Shown piece after piece: positions 53,901-62,600 of a stretch of 64,000 bases of DNA; position 1 is the first letter of the stretch; each line of letters starts with the position of its first letter. Origin of the DNA: Planctomycetota bacterium (lineage in GTDB: Bacteria > Planctomycetota > Phycisphaerae > Phycisphaerales > UBA1924); contig CAUJHH010000058.1 of NCBI GenBank assembly GCA_963204725.1, positions 62,001 through 126,000 on the forward strand, given 5' to 3'. The position numbers and the translations under genes were made by a program. The notes beneath the pieces were generated by a model. It was given only the letters and a program-made list of their open reading frames with translations, was not told the origin of the DNA and ran no database searches.

Positions 53901-53919
53901 GCGACTGAGTCTCAGTCGC
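53901..53919. promoter_or_regulatory. Perfect 19-bp palindrome, putative operator
   Basis: GCGACTGAG and its exact reverse complement CTCAGTCGC flank a single central T. It lies 62 bp upstream of the dockerin-like gene and about 110 bp upstream of the prepilin-like gene, in the AT-richer intergenic region. Perfect symmetry with a 1-bp centre suggests a homodimeric regulator. The TGAG-N-CTCA core recalls Fur-type boxes, which is only an inference. TTGACA at 53927-53932 on the plus strand could be a -35, but no good -10 follows. Confidence 0.55.
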
Positions 53920-54029
53920 GTCAAGTTTGACATTACGAAATAGCAGGAATAAATCTGGTCCCACAACAACGCGTCGCTCGGTGTTGAGTCCCGCACTCGC
54001 CGAAGGGTTAAAGGATAATAGTATCTTTA

Positions 54030-54953
54030 ATGAATGGCTCCCACCAGACAACCCCAGCATTCGCTCGCGCCAGGCGGTGCCCGCTGCGCCCGCTCGTCGA
54101 GGCCTTCACGCTGATTGAGCTCTTGGTTGTCGTCGCCGTCGTCGCACTGCTGCTCGGCATCCTGCTCCCCACGCTCGGCAAGGCCCGCGCCGCCGCTCGC
54201 GCGACGCGCGAACTCGCTTCGGGCCAGCAACTCATGGTCGCCTACTTCGCCTATGCGAACGATCACCGCGGGGCGATTCTGCCCGGCCTCGTTCCGGCCG
54301 CGTGGGTTGGCGCATCCGGCGACATGCACGTCTTTGATGCCTCAGGCGAGCGCATCACCGGTCCGGAGGCCCGCCGCTGGCCATGGCGACTCGCTCCCTA
54401 CCTCGACTACAACTTCCGCGGCATGTACATGTCCGACGATCTGCTCACTGCGCTTCGCACCGACACATCCGGACCTTCGCACACCTACTTCGTCTCGCTT
54501 TTCCCCTCGCTTGGTCTGAACGCCGAGTTCCTCGGAGGGGGCGAGTTCGCGTTCAACCCCGCATTCCGAGCCATCTACGGCCGGTTCCACATCGAACGCC
54601 TGGATCAGGCCCAACGCCCCGACATGCTCGTTACCTTCGCAACCGCCAAGACCCAGGACTACTGGTACACCAACTGGGACTCGAAAGAGAAGTTCGGTTG
54701 GTACGAAGTCCTCGCACCCCAGTTCCCCGCTCCCGGAGCGGACTCGAGCGGCCGCCTCTGGGCCAGCGCCTACGACCCCTACGCGAGCGATCCACGCCGC
54801 AACTCCGGATTTGTCCACTTCCGGCACGCCAAGAAAGCGATTACAACGCACCTCGACGGCCACGCCCAGATGCAAGGCTGGGAATCGCTCGAGGACATGC
54901 GCCGCTGGGCCTCTCAGGCGAAGAGCGAGGACTGGACCCTTCCGAAGAAGTAG
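54030..54953 (+). CDS. Prepilin-like protein with type IV pilin signal and H-X9-DG motif
   Basis: 307 residues. The prepilin methylation site is AFTLIELLVVVAVVALL, with Glu at +5 and a hydrophobic helix behind; the residue before the cleavage point is Ala (position 25) rather than the usual Gly. The C-terminal half has the H-x9-DG pattern (HAKKAITTHLDG) seen in the large DUF1559-type pseudopilin families of planctomycetes. Proteins of this kind are exported by the type II/IV machinery and are highly multiplied in such genomes. A GATAAT at 54014-54019 is a possible -10 with a leader of only a few nucleotides. Confidence 0.85.
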   Translation: MNGSHQTTPAFARARRCPLRPLVEAFTLIELLVVVAVVALLLGILLPTLGKARAAARATRELASGQQLMVAYFAYANDHRGAILPGLVPAAWVGASGDMHVFDASGERITGPEARRWPWRLAPYLDYNFRGMYMSDDLLTALRTDTSGPSHTYFVSLFPSLGLNAEFLGGGEFAFNPAFRAIYGRFHIERLDQAQRPDMLVTFATAKTQDYWYTNWDSKEKFGWYEVLAPQFPAPGADSSGRLWASAYDPYASDPRRNSGFVHFRHAKKAITTHLDGHAQMQGWESLEDMRRWASQAKSEDWTLPKK

Positions 54954-54963
54954 CGTGCCGATT

Positions 54964-54998
54964 TAGCCATCTGGCGCTTTGGTCCTTTGCCACTTGGT
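54964..54998. repeat. Short degenerate repeat upstream of tyrS, related to valS copy C
   Basis: The plus strand reads as 7-8-bp units built on TTTG(G/C)(C/T) such as TTTGGTCC, TTTGCCAC and TTGG, in the same orientation as copy C (TTTGCC-type units on the plus strand) in valS. Relation is by eye and weaker than that between copies A and B. Confidence 0.4.
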
Positions 54999-54999
54999 C

Positions 55000-55005
55000 T
55001 ATCCT
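55000..55005 (+). promoter_or_regulatory. Putative -10 element of tyrS
   Basis: TATCCT ends exactly 6 nt before the tyrS ATG, with no Shine-Dalgarno between. It adjoins the degenerate TTTGCC-type repeat. Confidence 0.4.
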
Positions 55006-55011
55006 CCGCCC

Positions 55012-56322
55012 ATGCCTACCGACCTGATCGCCGAACTCAAGTGGCGTGGCCTTTTCCACCAGTGCACCGACGAAGCGGGACTGCACGCCCACCTCTTCTC
55101 AGGCATGCGTCGTGGCTACGTCGGCTACGACCCCACCGCTGATTCTCTCACGATCGGCAACCTCGTCACCATCATGCTCTTGCGGCACCTGCAGAACGCG
55201 GGGCACCAACCCGTTGTCGTCTCCGGCGGCGGCACCGGCCTCATCGGAGATCCCTCCGGCAAGTCCGCCGAGCGCACGCTGATGACCGAGGAGATCGTCC
55301 GAGCCAACGTTGAGGGCCAGCGCCGCATCTTCGGCACACTCCTCGATTTCGCGCCCTCCTCGAAGAACCATGCGATCATTACCAACAACGTCGACTGGCT
55401 CGGCAAGCTCTCGTTTCTCGAGGCCCTCCGCGACATCGGCAAGCACTTCTCCGTCAACGTCATGATCCAGCGTGACTCCGTCCGCGACCGGCTCTCCAAC
55501 CGCGAGCAAGGAATCTCTTACACCGAGTTTAGCTACATACTCCTCCAGGCCTACGACTTCGCGCATCTCCACAAGGACATGAACGTCACTCTGCAGATGG
55601 GCGGCAGCGACCAGTGGGGAAACATTGTCGGCGGCACGGATCTCATCCGCCGCTTCGCCACGGCAGAAGACGCCGAGCACACGGAGCATCTCTCCTTCGG
55701 CCTCACCGCCCCTCTGGTCACCAAGGCCGACGGCGGCAAGTTCGGCAAGACCGAATCCGGCGCAATCTGGCTCACAGCCGATCGCACGTCGCCATACGCC
55801 TACTACCAGTTCTGGCTGAACGCCACGGACGCCGATGTCTCTCGATTCCTCCGAATCTTCACGCTCCTCCCCAAGGACGAGATCGAGCGTATCGAGCACG
55901 CCCACGCGACAGACCCCGGCCAGCGTTTCGCGCAACGCACGCTCGCCCGTGAAGCCACCTCGCTCCTCCACGGCAAGTCCGAGATGGAGAACGCCGAGTC
56001 CGCGTCGAAAGCGCTCTTCTCCGGCGATATCGCCTCGCTCCCAGAAGCACTCCTCGAAGAGGTTCTCGCCTCTGCGCCCTCAAGCCAGCACGCCAAGGCA
56101 ACGCTTGCTGGCGAAGGGGTCATGCTCATCGACCTTCTCGTCGAAACAGGTCTCGCCAAGAGCAAGCGGGAATCTCGTGAATTCCTCTCCAACGGCTCCG
56201 TGAGCGTCAACGGCAAGACGGCCGCTGTCGATGGCCGGGTGTCAGCCTCCCACCTTCTCCACGGCAAACTCATCGCTCTCAGGCGCGGCAAGAAGGCATG
56301 GCACATTACACGCTGGGAGTGA
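55012..56322 (+). CDS. tyrS: Tyrosine--tRNA ligase
   Basis: 436 residues from ATG 55012; the frame is open to 54979 but homology starts at DLIAELKWRGLFHQCTD. Class I features are YVGYDPTADSLTIGNLV (HIGH equivalent near residue 48), GGGTGLIGDPSGK, the tyrosine-binding QAYDFAHLHKDMNV and MGGSDQWGNIVGG, and KFGKTESG (KMSKS equivalent near 243). A C-terminal S4 domain (AKSKRESREFLSNGSVSVNG) binds tRNA. Second aminoacyl-tRNA synthetase of the window. Confidence 0.96.
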   Translation: MPTDLIAELKWRGLFHQCTDEAGLHAHLFSGMRRGYVGYDPTADSLTIGNLVTIMLLRHLQNAGHQPVVVSGGGTGLIGDPSGKSAERTLMTEEIVRANVEGQRRIFGTLLDFAPSSKNHAIITNNVDWLGKLSFLEALRDIGKHFSVNVMIQRDSVRDRLSNREQGISYTEFSYILLQAYDFAHLHKDMNVTLQMGGSDQWGNIVGGTDLIRRFATAEDAEHTEHLSFGLTAPLVTKADGGKFGKTESGAIWLTADRTSPYAYYQFWLNATDADVSRFLRIFTLLPKDEIERIEHAHATDPGQRFAQRTLAREATSLLHGKSEMENAESASKALFSGDIASLPEALLEEVLASAPSSQHAKATLAGEGVMLIDLLVETGLAKSKRESREFLSNGSVSVNGKTAAVDGRVSASHLLHGKLIALRRGKKAWHITRWE

Positions 56323-56396
56323 TCTCCCAAGTGATCCCCGATCCCGAACTCCCTTGACAGCCGATTGACAAGGAATCGACCTGAGAGGAATCGCCC

Positions 56397-57248
56397 GTGG
56401 ACCGCAGCAGTTGGCGCCACATCCTGACCGCGTTCTCCCTTCTCGCTATCGGGCCCCTTGCCGGCGCGATCGCGGGGGATATTCGTCTCCCCGGCGGTTC
56501 GCCCGGCGCGACTTCCCTCTCTTCAGAGAGCCCAGTCCACGGCGGGATCATGCTGGTCATCGCGCTCGTCTTGGTCGGCGCGACCGGCACGCTCGGAGCC
56601 CGTCTGTTCGGTTCGCGTCATGGCACGCTCTGTGCCGGCCTCGTCGCCGCGTGGATCGCGTGGAACCAGGGCACGACCGAGGGTGTTCTCATCAACGCTC
56701 GCAGCGGCGCGCCATTGCCCGCGCTCGCGGTCGAGGGCATGGTCGTCGGCATCTTCCTGCTGCTCACCGCTTCGGCCATCTTTCGGGCCGCCCCCCGATT
56801 CAAGCGTTCGGCCAGTCCCGGCCAATTTCGCAACTTGCCGATGACACTCGGCGCGGTCGCCGTTGGTGCAGGCGCGGGACTGCTCGGCGTTCACCTGTTC
56901 GGGGTTGAATCGCTGAAGGGCCAATCCGTCTTCGCGGTCTTTGTGGGAGCCGTGCTCGCAGGAGCCGCTGCCCGCCTCGTCATCTCAGACGCCGACGAGT
57001 CCGCCCCGCGTGACGCGGCGTTCGCCGGGTTCGGCTCCATCGCACTTCTATGTGCTGCGGGCCCGATTGCCGCGCTCGTGGTGCACGGCGAAGGTGTAGC
57101 CGCGGCCGCGTTCGCTGGCCGTCTGGTCAGAATTGCGAATCCCTCCGCTGCCGACTGGCTTGCTGGTGGGTTGCTTGGAGTCCCGATCGGCGTCTGGTGG
57201 GCATCGGCGATGATGCCCCCATCCAGCCCGCATCCCGCTCCGACGTGA
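56397..57248 (+). CDS. Hypothetical polytopic membrane protein
   Basis: 283 residues from GTG 56397 with GAGAGGA about 9 nt upstream. About seven transmembrane helices with Gly/Ala-rich packing; a 20-residue Pro/Ser-rich tail. The sequence SPVHGGIMLVIALVLVG and similar helices give no family signal. Located between tyrS and folE2 on the same strand, 74 bp after tyrS. Function unknown. Confidence 0.68.
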   Translation: MDRSSWRHILTAFSLLAIGPLAGAIAGDIRLPGGSPGATSLSSESPVHGGIMLVIALVLVGATGTLGARLFGSRHGTLCAGLVAAWIAWNQGTTEGVLINARSGAPLPALAVEGMVVGIFLLLTASAIFRAAPRFKRSASPGQFRNLPMTLGAVAVGAGAGLLGVHLFGVESLKGQSVFAVFVGAVLAGAAARLVISDADESAPRDAAFAGFGSIALLCAAGPIAALVVHGEGVAAAAFAGRLVRIANPSAADWLAGGLLGVPIGVWWASAMMPPSSPHPAPT

Positions 57249-57363
57249 TCTTCGGTCACGGGCGTGACGCCGATCCACTGGCCGCATCGAATCTATTCCT
57301 GATTCACACTCGAATCCGCGGGCCGAACACTGCGCTCTGAACGCGCTAACGTAGCACTCACAC

Positions 57364-58206
57364 ATGACCGGAACGACCAAAATGACCAAACGGACCACCG
57401 TCCGCAGGCCCGCGGGAATGCCCGATGTCCAATCTCTAAGCGACACTCGGAAGGTGCCGATCGATCGCGTCGGCGTCAAGGACGTCACCTACCCGATCAC
57501 GCTTCGCACCCCCGACGGAGGCGAGCAGTCGACGGTCGCCTTGATCAACATGTATGTCTCGCTCCCACACCACCAGAAGGGCACGCATATGTCGCGATTC
57601 CTGGAGGTGCTCAACGAGCAGACCGGTGAGCCCGTCAGCCCCGCCCGGATTCCCGACATCGCGCGTGCCATCTGCTCCCGCCTCAAGGCCGCCGAGGCCC
57701 ACTTTGAGGCTCGTTTTACGTACTTCATCAAGAAAAAAGCGCCGGTCACCGGGGCTACCGGCCTGATGGATTATCAGGTCACGTTCGAGTGCGCTGCCAA
57801 CGGCGACGTGGACTTCATCATGGGCGTCGCCGCGCCCGCCACCAGTCTCTGCCCTTGCTCCAAGGAAATCAGCATCTACGGAGCGCACAACCAGCGATGC
57901 CGCGTCGAGGCCAAAGTCCGAGTCAAGGGCATGATGTGGATCGAAGAGCTCGTCGAGATCCTCGAAGGAGCTGCCTCCCACCCCGTCTACGCCGTTCTCA
58001 AACGCCCCGACGAGAAGTACGTCACCGAAAAGGCCTTTGAGAACCCCAAGTTCGTTGAGGACATTGTTCGCGATCTCGCACTCGCGCTCGAACGCGACAA
58101 GCGAATCACCTGGTACCAGATCAACTCGGAGAACTTCGAGTCCATCCACAATCACAATGCTTACGCCCAAGTCACCCGCGACAAGCGCCGCAAGCCCCGA
58201 AAGTGA
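57364..58206 (+). CDS. folE2: GTP cyclohydrolase FolE2 (type IB)
   Basis: 280 residues from ATG 57364 (57385 is a possible shorter start). It has the FolE2 signatures RVGVKDVTYPI, LPHHQKGTHMSRF and the metal/catalytic Cys in SLCPCSKEISIYGAHNQR (near residue 162), with HNHNAYAQ at the C-terminus. FolE2 converts GTP to 7,8-dihydroneopterin triphosphate for folate and queuosine-type pathways, and commonly works with metals other than zinc. No other folate gene is adjacent. The hexamer TAACGT lies 11 nt before the ATG. Confidence 0.95.
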   Translation: MTGTTKMTKRTTVRRPAGMPDVQSLSDTRKVPIDRVGVKDVTYPITLRTPDGGEQSTVALINMYVSLPHHQKGTHMSRFLEVLNEQTGEPVSPARIPDIARAICSRLKAAEAHFEARFTYFIKKKAPVTGATGLMDYQVTFECAANGDVDFIMGVAAPATSLCPCSKEISIYGAHNQRCRVEAKVRVKGMMWIEELVEILEGAASHPVYAVLKRPDEKYVTEKAFENPKFVEDIVRDLALALERDKRITWYQINSENFESIHNHNAYAQVTRDKRRKPRK

Positions 58207-58300
58207 CTCCGGCACCGCCCTGTCCGCGCCGTGAGTGCGGCTCGTGCCCCACAATGCCCGATCTACCATGACAGCGCGGAGGCCCAAGGAGGGGCGCGGC

Positions 58301-60637
58301 ATGGCGGCGGGCAGCATGATCCCGGGCAGATTCATCCGACGGCTTTCGATCGTCGCTGTTGTCGCCTGCGCCGGGGGCATCGCTCTCACCGGCCAACTCT
58401 GGCGATTGACCATCGTCGAGGGCGACTCGCTCCGCGCCGACGCCGAACGCCGCCTGAGCCGCGTCGTATGGCTCCCCACCACACGTGGCCGAATCCTCGA
58501 CCGTAAGGGCCTCGTCCTCGCCCAGGACCGGCCAGCATACGACCTCATGATCGATTACGCTGTGCTCTCCGGCGAGTGGGCCGTCAAGCGAGCCGGCAGG
58601 TACGCGCGGCGAACGCACGCCGCCCAATGGGGCAAGCTCTCCGCTTCGGAGCGAGGCGACCTCATCGACCGCTATCTCCCAGCCTACACGGATCAGGTCG
58701 AGTCCATGTGGACTCGTATCGCCATGTCGACGGGCGTGTCGGGCGAGCAACTCATCCGGCGCCAGAACGAGGTGCTCGAACGCATCGCCCGAACCCAGCG
58801 CGTTATCTCCTCCGTCCGGAAGCAGCAACTGCTGGACGCCGCGCTCGCCCGAGGCGAAGAGATCACGACCGAAGTTGAGAAGCGCGTCGGCCAGGTCGCG
58901 GACCAGGCCATCCGCGAGCAGCGTGACCAACACGTGATCGTTCCCCGCATGTCCGAGGCTTCTGCCTTCGAGCTCATGCGCATCGTCGACGGAACGCGCG
59001 AGATCTACCCAGGAGGTCGCGGTAGTGAGCCCGATGAGATCGAAACGCTCCCGGGAGTTTCCGTCGTCGACGCCGGCGCTCGTGACTATCCGCTCGAGCG
59101 CATCAAGGTCGAGGTCGACCTCTCATCCTTCCCCGGCCCGCTGAAGTCCGAAGGCGTCCGCACCATCGACGTCGATGGCGTCGGCATACACCTCCTCGGC
59201 TCCATGCGCGACTCGCTCTACAAAGAAGACGCGGAGCGCCGCGCGGACGAACTGCAGGCCAACGCCGTCATGCGTGCCGCGGCCATCACACCCGGCGGCA
59301 CGGATCGAGGGGAGTACCGGACAGGCGACGCCGTCGGGCGTGGCGGCATCGAAGAATCTCACGAGAGTACGCTCCGCGGCCTCCGTGGGGTCGTCACCAC
59401 ACGTGTCGACACCAACGAGCGTACCACCATCGCCCCGTCTCCCGGTCACGACGTCTCTCTTGCCATCGACATCGCGCTCCAGGCACGAATCCAAGCGATC
59501 ATGGATCCCTCGCTCGGACTCGCCGTGGCGCAACCCTGGCACGGCGATGAGAACCCGACCGTCCCCGTGGGCACGCCGCTGAACGGCGCGGTCGTTGTCC
59601 TCGACATCGACACCGGCGACATCCTCTCGATGGTCTCAACGCCAACCTACAGGCGCGCCGAACTCCGAGACGATCCCGGAGCGATTTTCCAAGACCAGAT
59701 CGACGCGGCGTGGCTCAATCGCTGCATCGCCCGTCCATACCCGCCCGGCTCCATCGTCAAGGCGCTTGTCCTCGTCGGTGCGGTGACACGGGGCAATTTC
59801 AACCTCGCCCAGCGCATCTCCTGCACCGGCCATTTGCTCGCGGGCAAGCCCGACCTTTATCGCTGCTGGATATACAAACGCTACGGAACCACGCACGACG
59901 CGTCTCTCGGCCACGCACTCTCTGGACGCGAGGCCCTCACCGTCTCCTGCAACATCTTTTTCTACACGCTTGGCCAGCGCCTCGGGCCCGATGGGATTCG
60001 CTGGGTCTACAAAGCCTTTGGTCTCGGCCAACCCTTCAACCTCGGCGTCGGCCAGGAGTTCACCGGCTTCCTTGGCATCAACGGCGACGAGTCGAACATC
60101 CAGATCGGCGACTCGATCTTCATGGGCATGGGCCAGGGCCCCGTCGCGTGGACGCCGCTCCACGCTGCGCACGCCTACGCCACTCTCGCGCGCTCGGGCA
60201 TCTCGATCCCGCCCCGCATCGTCCTTGGCGAGACAGCCCCGCCCGTGGAGATCGACCTCAACCAGAGCGCGATCGAAGAAGCGCTCGCCGGGCTCGACGG
60301 CTCCGTCAACGCCACCAACGGCTCCGGCCATTCCATCGCCTTCGAGACCGGACGAGAGAACATTTTCGACCTCCCTGGCATCCACGTCTGGGGCAAGACG
60401 GGCACTGCCGAAGCCCCGTCCATCATCGTCGATCCCGACGGCAAGGGTCCCGAACCCTCTGTCACCCTGCGTCAGGGCGATCACTCGTGGTTCGTGGTCA
60501 TGGCCTGCGACGACGGCGAGTCTCGCCCTCGCTTCGTTGTCGCCGTGCTGATGGAATACGCCGGTTCCGGAGGCAAGGTCTCGGGGCCAATCGCCAATCA
60601 GGTCTTGCACGCGCTCCGCGCAGAGGGGTACCTCTAG
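58301..60637 (+). CDS. mrdA: Penicillin-binding protein 2 (elongasome transpeptidase)
   Basis: 778 residues from ATG 58301, preceded by the strong Shine-Dalgarno AAGGAGGGG at 6 nt; ATG 58268 and GTG 58235 are possible but lack one. A membrane anchor (about residues 10-32) precedes the pedestal region (TTRGRILDRKGLVLA) with a long helical insertion (about 100-225). The transpeptidase domain has SIVK (near 483), SCN (near 549) and KTG (near 698). PBP2 cross-links side-wall peptidoglycan with the RodA polymerase. rodA follows immediately, one base after the stop. Confidence 0.93.
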   Translation: MAAGSMIPGRFIRRLSIVAVVACAGGIALTGQLWRLTIVEGDSLRADAERRLSRVVWLPTTRGRILDRKGLVLAQDRPAYDLMIDYAVLSGEWAVKRAGRYARRTHAAQWGKLSASERGDLIDRYLPAYTDQVESMWTRIAMSTGVSGEQLIRRQNEVLERIARTQRVISSVRKQQLLDAALARGEEITTEVEKRVGQVADQAIREQRDQHVIVPRMSEASAFELMRIVDGTREIYPGGRGSEPDEIETLPGVSVVDAGARDYPLERIKVEVDLSSFPGPLKSEGVRTIDVDGVGIHLLGSMRDSLYKEDAERRADELQANAVMRAAAITPGGTDRGEYRTGDAVGRGGIEESHESTLRGLRGVVTTRVDTNERTTIAPSPGHDVSLAIDIALQARIQAIMDPSLGLAVAQPWHGDENPTVPVGTPLNGAVVVLDIDTGDILSMVSTPTYRRAELRDDPGAIFQDQIDAAWLNRCIARPYPPGSIVKALVLVGAVTRGNFNLAQRISCTGHLLAGKPDLYRCWIYKRYGTTHDASLGHALSGREALTVSCNIFFYTLGQRLGPDGIRWVYKAFGLGQPFNLGVGQEFTGFLGINGDESNIQIGDSIFMGMGQGPVAWTPLHAAHAYATLARSGISIPPRIVLGETAPPVEIDLNQSAIEEALAGLDGSVNATNGSGHSIAFETGRENIFDLPGIHVWGKTGTAEAPSIIVDPDGKGPEPSVTLRQGDHSWFVVMACDDGESRPRFVVAVLMEYAGSGGKVSGPIANQVLHALRAEGYL

Positions 60638-60638
60638 C

Positions 60639-61859
60639 GTGCTCCGAGCCCTGATTCTCCCCCCGTCACACTCGCGTGATCCCCGTCGTGCGGGCCTTCG
60701 CTACGTCAACTTCGCGTGGTGCTGCGTCATCGCAGGACTCGGGCTCTCGCTCATGGGCCTCGACGCGATCGACATCGGCGAACGCCTCGCGCCGATCGCA
60801 GGCGACCCCATCGGCCCCATCCAGCACAAGCAAACGATCTTCCTCATCGTGGGCATGATTGCCGCAGCGTTCATCGCACTCCCCTCGTATCGCTTCCTGG
60901 CCGTTCTCGCCTGGCCCGCGTATGCGGGCGCGCTCACACTTCTCGTATTCCTCCTCCTCCCATTCGTTCCCGAGTCCATCGTGAAGCCCCGCAACGGCGC
61001 ACGCGGCTGGATCGACCTCGGCTTCGTCGATCTTCAGCCCGCCGAGATCGCCAAAGTCGCATACGTCCTCACCGTCGCGTCGTACATGCGCATGCGACGC
61101 AGTCATCGCACGTTTATGGGTCTTCTCGTTCCCGGGATCATCACCTTCATCCCCGTTGCGCTCATCATCAAGCAGCCTGATCTCGGCTCCGCATCCCTCT
61201 TTATCCCCTCGCTCTTCGCGATGCTCGTTATCGCTGGCGCCAGAATCCGTCACCTCACGCTTATCGTCGCGCTCGCCATGATGGCAGCGCCCACCGTCTA
61301 CCCGCTCCTCGAGCCCCACCAGAAGCAGCGGATCGTCGGCTACATGGGCCAGCTCCGGGGCGACCGGTCCACCGCCAGCGACATCAATTTTCAGGCGTAC
61401 ACGGCCCAGGCGCTTGTCGGCGCGGGCGGTGTCGATGGCCAGCCCGAAGCCAAGGCCCGCGCGATCGTCCACTTCAATCGCCTTCCCGAACGCCACAACG
61501 ACATGATCTACGCCGTCATCGTCTGCCGCCACGGCCAGCGCGGCGGCATGCTCGTCCTCGGCCTCTACGCCCTCTGGCTCTTGGGGGCGGGTCTCACCGC
61601 GTGGATGAGCCGCGATCCCTTCGCACGCGTGCTCATCGTTGGTTTGATGGGATTCCTCGCCGCTCAGGTCTTCGTCAACGTGGGCATGAACATCGGGCTG
61701 CTGCCCATCATCGGCATCACCCTCCCATTTGTCTCCTACGGCGGCTCCAGCATGGTCACGACCTGGCTCATGACGGGGCTGATCATGAGCGTCGGGCTCC
61801 ATCGTCCTCTCAGGGTGCGAGGCCGAACCTCCGGCTACCCTGACCCAGATGACGAATGA
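60639..61859 (+). CDS. rodA: SEDS-family peptidoglycan glycosyltransferase RodA
   Basis: 406 residues from GTG 60639. About ten transmembrane helices with SEDS family signatures: NGARGWIDLGFVDLQPAEIAK, KQPDLGSASLF, the periplasmic loop with HFNRLPERHNDMIYAVI and GLLPIIGITLPFVSYGGSSM. RodA polymerises lipid II glycan strands for cell elongation. It starts 1 bp after mrdA, the classic mrdA-rodA pair. Genes mreB, mreC and mreD are not visible. The stop region overlaps rsmG by 11 bp. Confidence 0.95.
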   Translation: MLRALILPPSHSRDPRRAGLRYVNFAWCCVIAGLGLSLMGLDAIDIGERLAPIAGDPIGPIQHKQTIFLIVGMIAAAFIALPSYRFLAVLAWPAYAGALTLLVFLLLPFVPESIVKPRNGARGWIDLGFVDLQPAEIAKVAYVLTVASYMRMRRSHRTFMGLLVPGIITFIPVALIIKQPDLGSASLFIPSLFAMLVIAGARIRHLTLIVALAMMAAPTVYPLLEPHQKQRIVGYMGQLRGDRSTASDINFQAYTAQALVGAGGVDGQPEAKARAIVHFNRLPERHNDMIYAVIVCRHGQRGGMLVLGLYALWLLGAGLTAWMSRDPFARVLIVGLMGFLAAQVFVNVGMNIGLLPIIGITLPFVSYGGSSMVTTWLMTGLIMSVGLHRPLRVRGRTSGYPDPDDE

Positions 61860-62595
61860 ACGCCCGCAGCCAAACCAGCCGTCTCCTCTCACACCTCCCG
61901 AGGGCTTCGCTGGTGCCTGCGCCGAGATCGGCATCGAGTTCGAGCCCGGCGACATCGAGCGGCTGGGGCGATATCTCGCGCTGATGCTTGAAGCCAACAA
62001 GGCGACCAATCTCACCGCGATCACCGAATCCGACCACGCCTGGCTCCGCCACATCCAGGACTCCCTCACGCTGCTCCCCCTCCTCGCCGAACTTTCCCAG
62101 GGATCGCGCGTCATCGATGTCGGTTCCGGTGGCGGCTGTCCGGGTATTCCTCTTGCAACCTGCATGCCGCACCTGCACTTCGCCCTCTTGGAAGCTACGG
62201 GCAAGAAGGCGGCCTTCCTTGAGCAGGTCGTCGAACGACTCGCACTCACCAACGTGACCGTCCTGAATGGCCGGGCCGAGACCTTCGCCGCCTTCAAGTC
62301 GCCGCACCGGGAGGCGTACGACGTCGCCATCGCCCGAGCGGTGGGTCCACTCAGTGTTGTCGCCGAACTCACCGTTCCCTTCGTGAAGATGGGAGGTCAG
62401 ACCCTCCTCATCAAGGGCCAGAAGGCCGAGGAAGAACTCGAGGCAGCTGCAGGCGCTCTCCACACGCTGAAAGTCGTCCACTCCGGCACGATCGAGACCG
62501 CGACCGGGCGGATCATCGTGCTCGACAAACGCGTCGCCACGCCCCGAACCTATCCGCGCCGAAACGGTGAGCCCAAGCGAGTCCCCCTACGCTGA
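61849..62595 (+). CDS. rsmG: 16S rRNA m7G527 methyltransferase RsmG
   Basis: 248 residues. RsmG (GidB) signatures are LTAITESDHAWLRHIQDSL, the SAM motif VIDVGSGGGCPGIPLA, LLEATGKKAAFLEQVV, NVTVLNGRAE and IARAVGPLSVVAELT. It methylates G527 in 16S rRNA; loss gives low-level streptomycin resistance. In many bacteria it is next to mnmG; here mnmG lies 32 kb away and rsmG is joined to the cell-wall genes, overlapping rodA by 11 bp. Confidence 0.95.
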   Translation: MTNERPQPNQPSPLTPPEGFAGACAEIGIEFEPGDIERLGRYLALMLEANKATNLTAITESDHAWLRHIQDSLTLLPLLAELSQGSRVIDVGSGGGCPGIPLATCMPHLHFALLEATGKKAAFLEQVVERLALTNVTVLNGRAETFAAFKSPHREAYDVAIARAVGPLSVVAELTVPFVKMGGQTLLIKGQKAEEELEAAAGALHTLKVVHSGTIETATGRIIVLDKRVATPRTYPRRNGEPKRVPLR

Positions 62596-62600
62596 ACGCG

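Noticed and set aside
60666..62372. Long minus-strand open frame (568 codons) opposite rodA and rsmG
   Set aside because: It is the antisense of two well-supported genes, with Glu/Asp/Gly-rich low-complexity translation and no domain.
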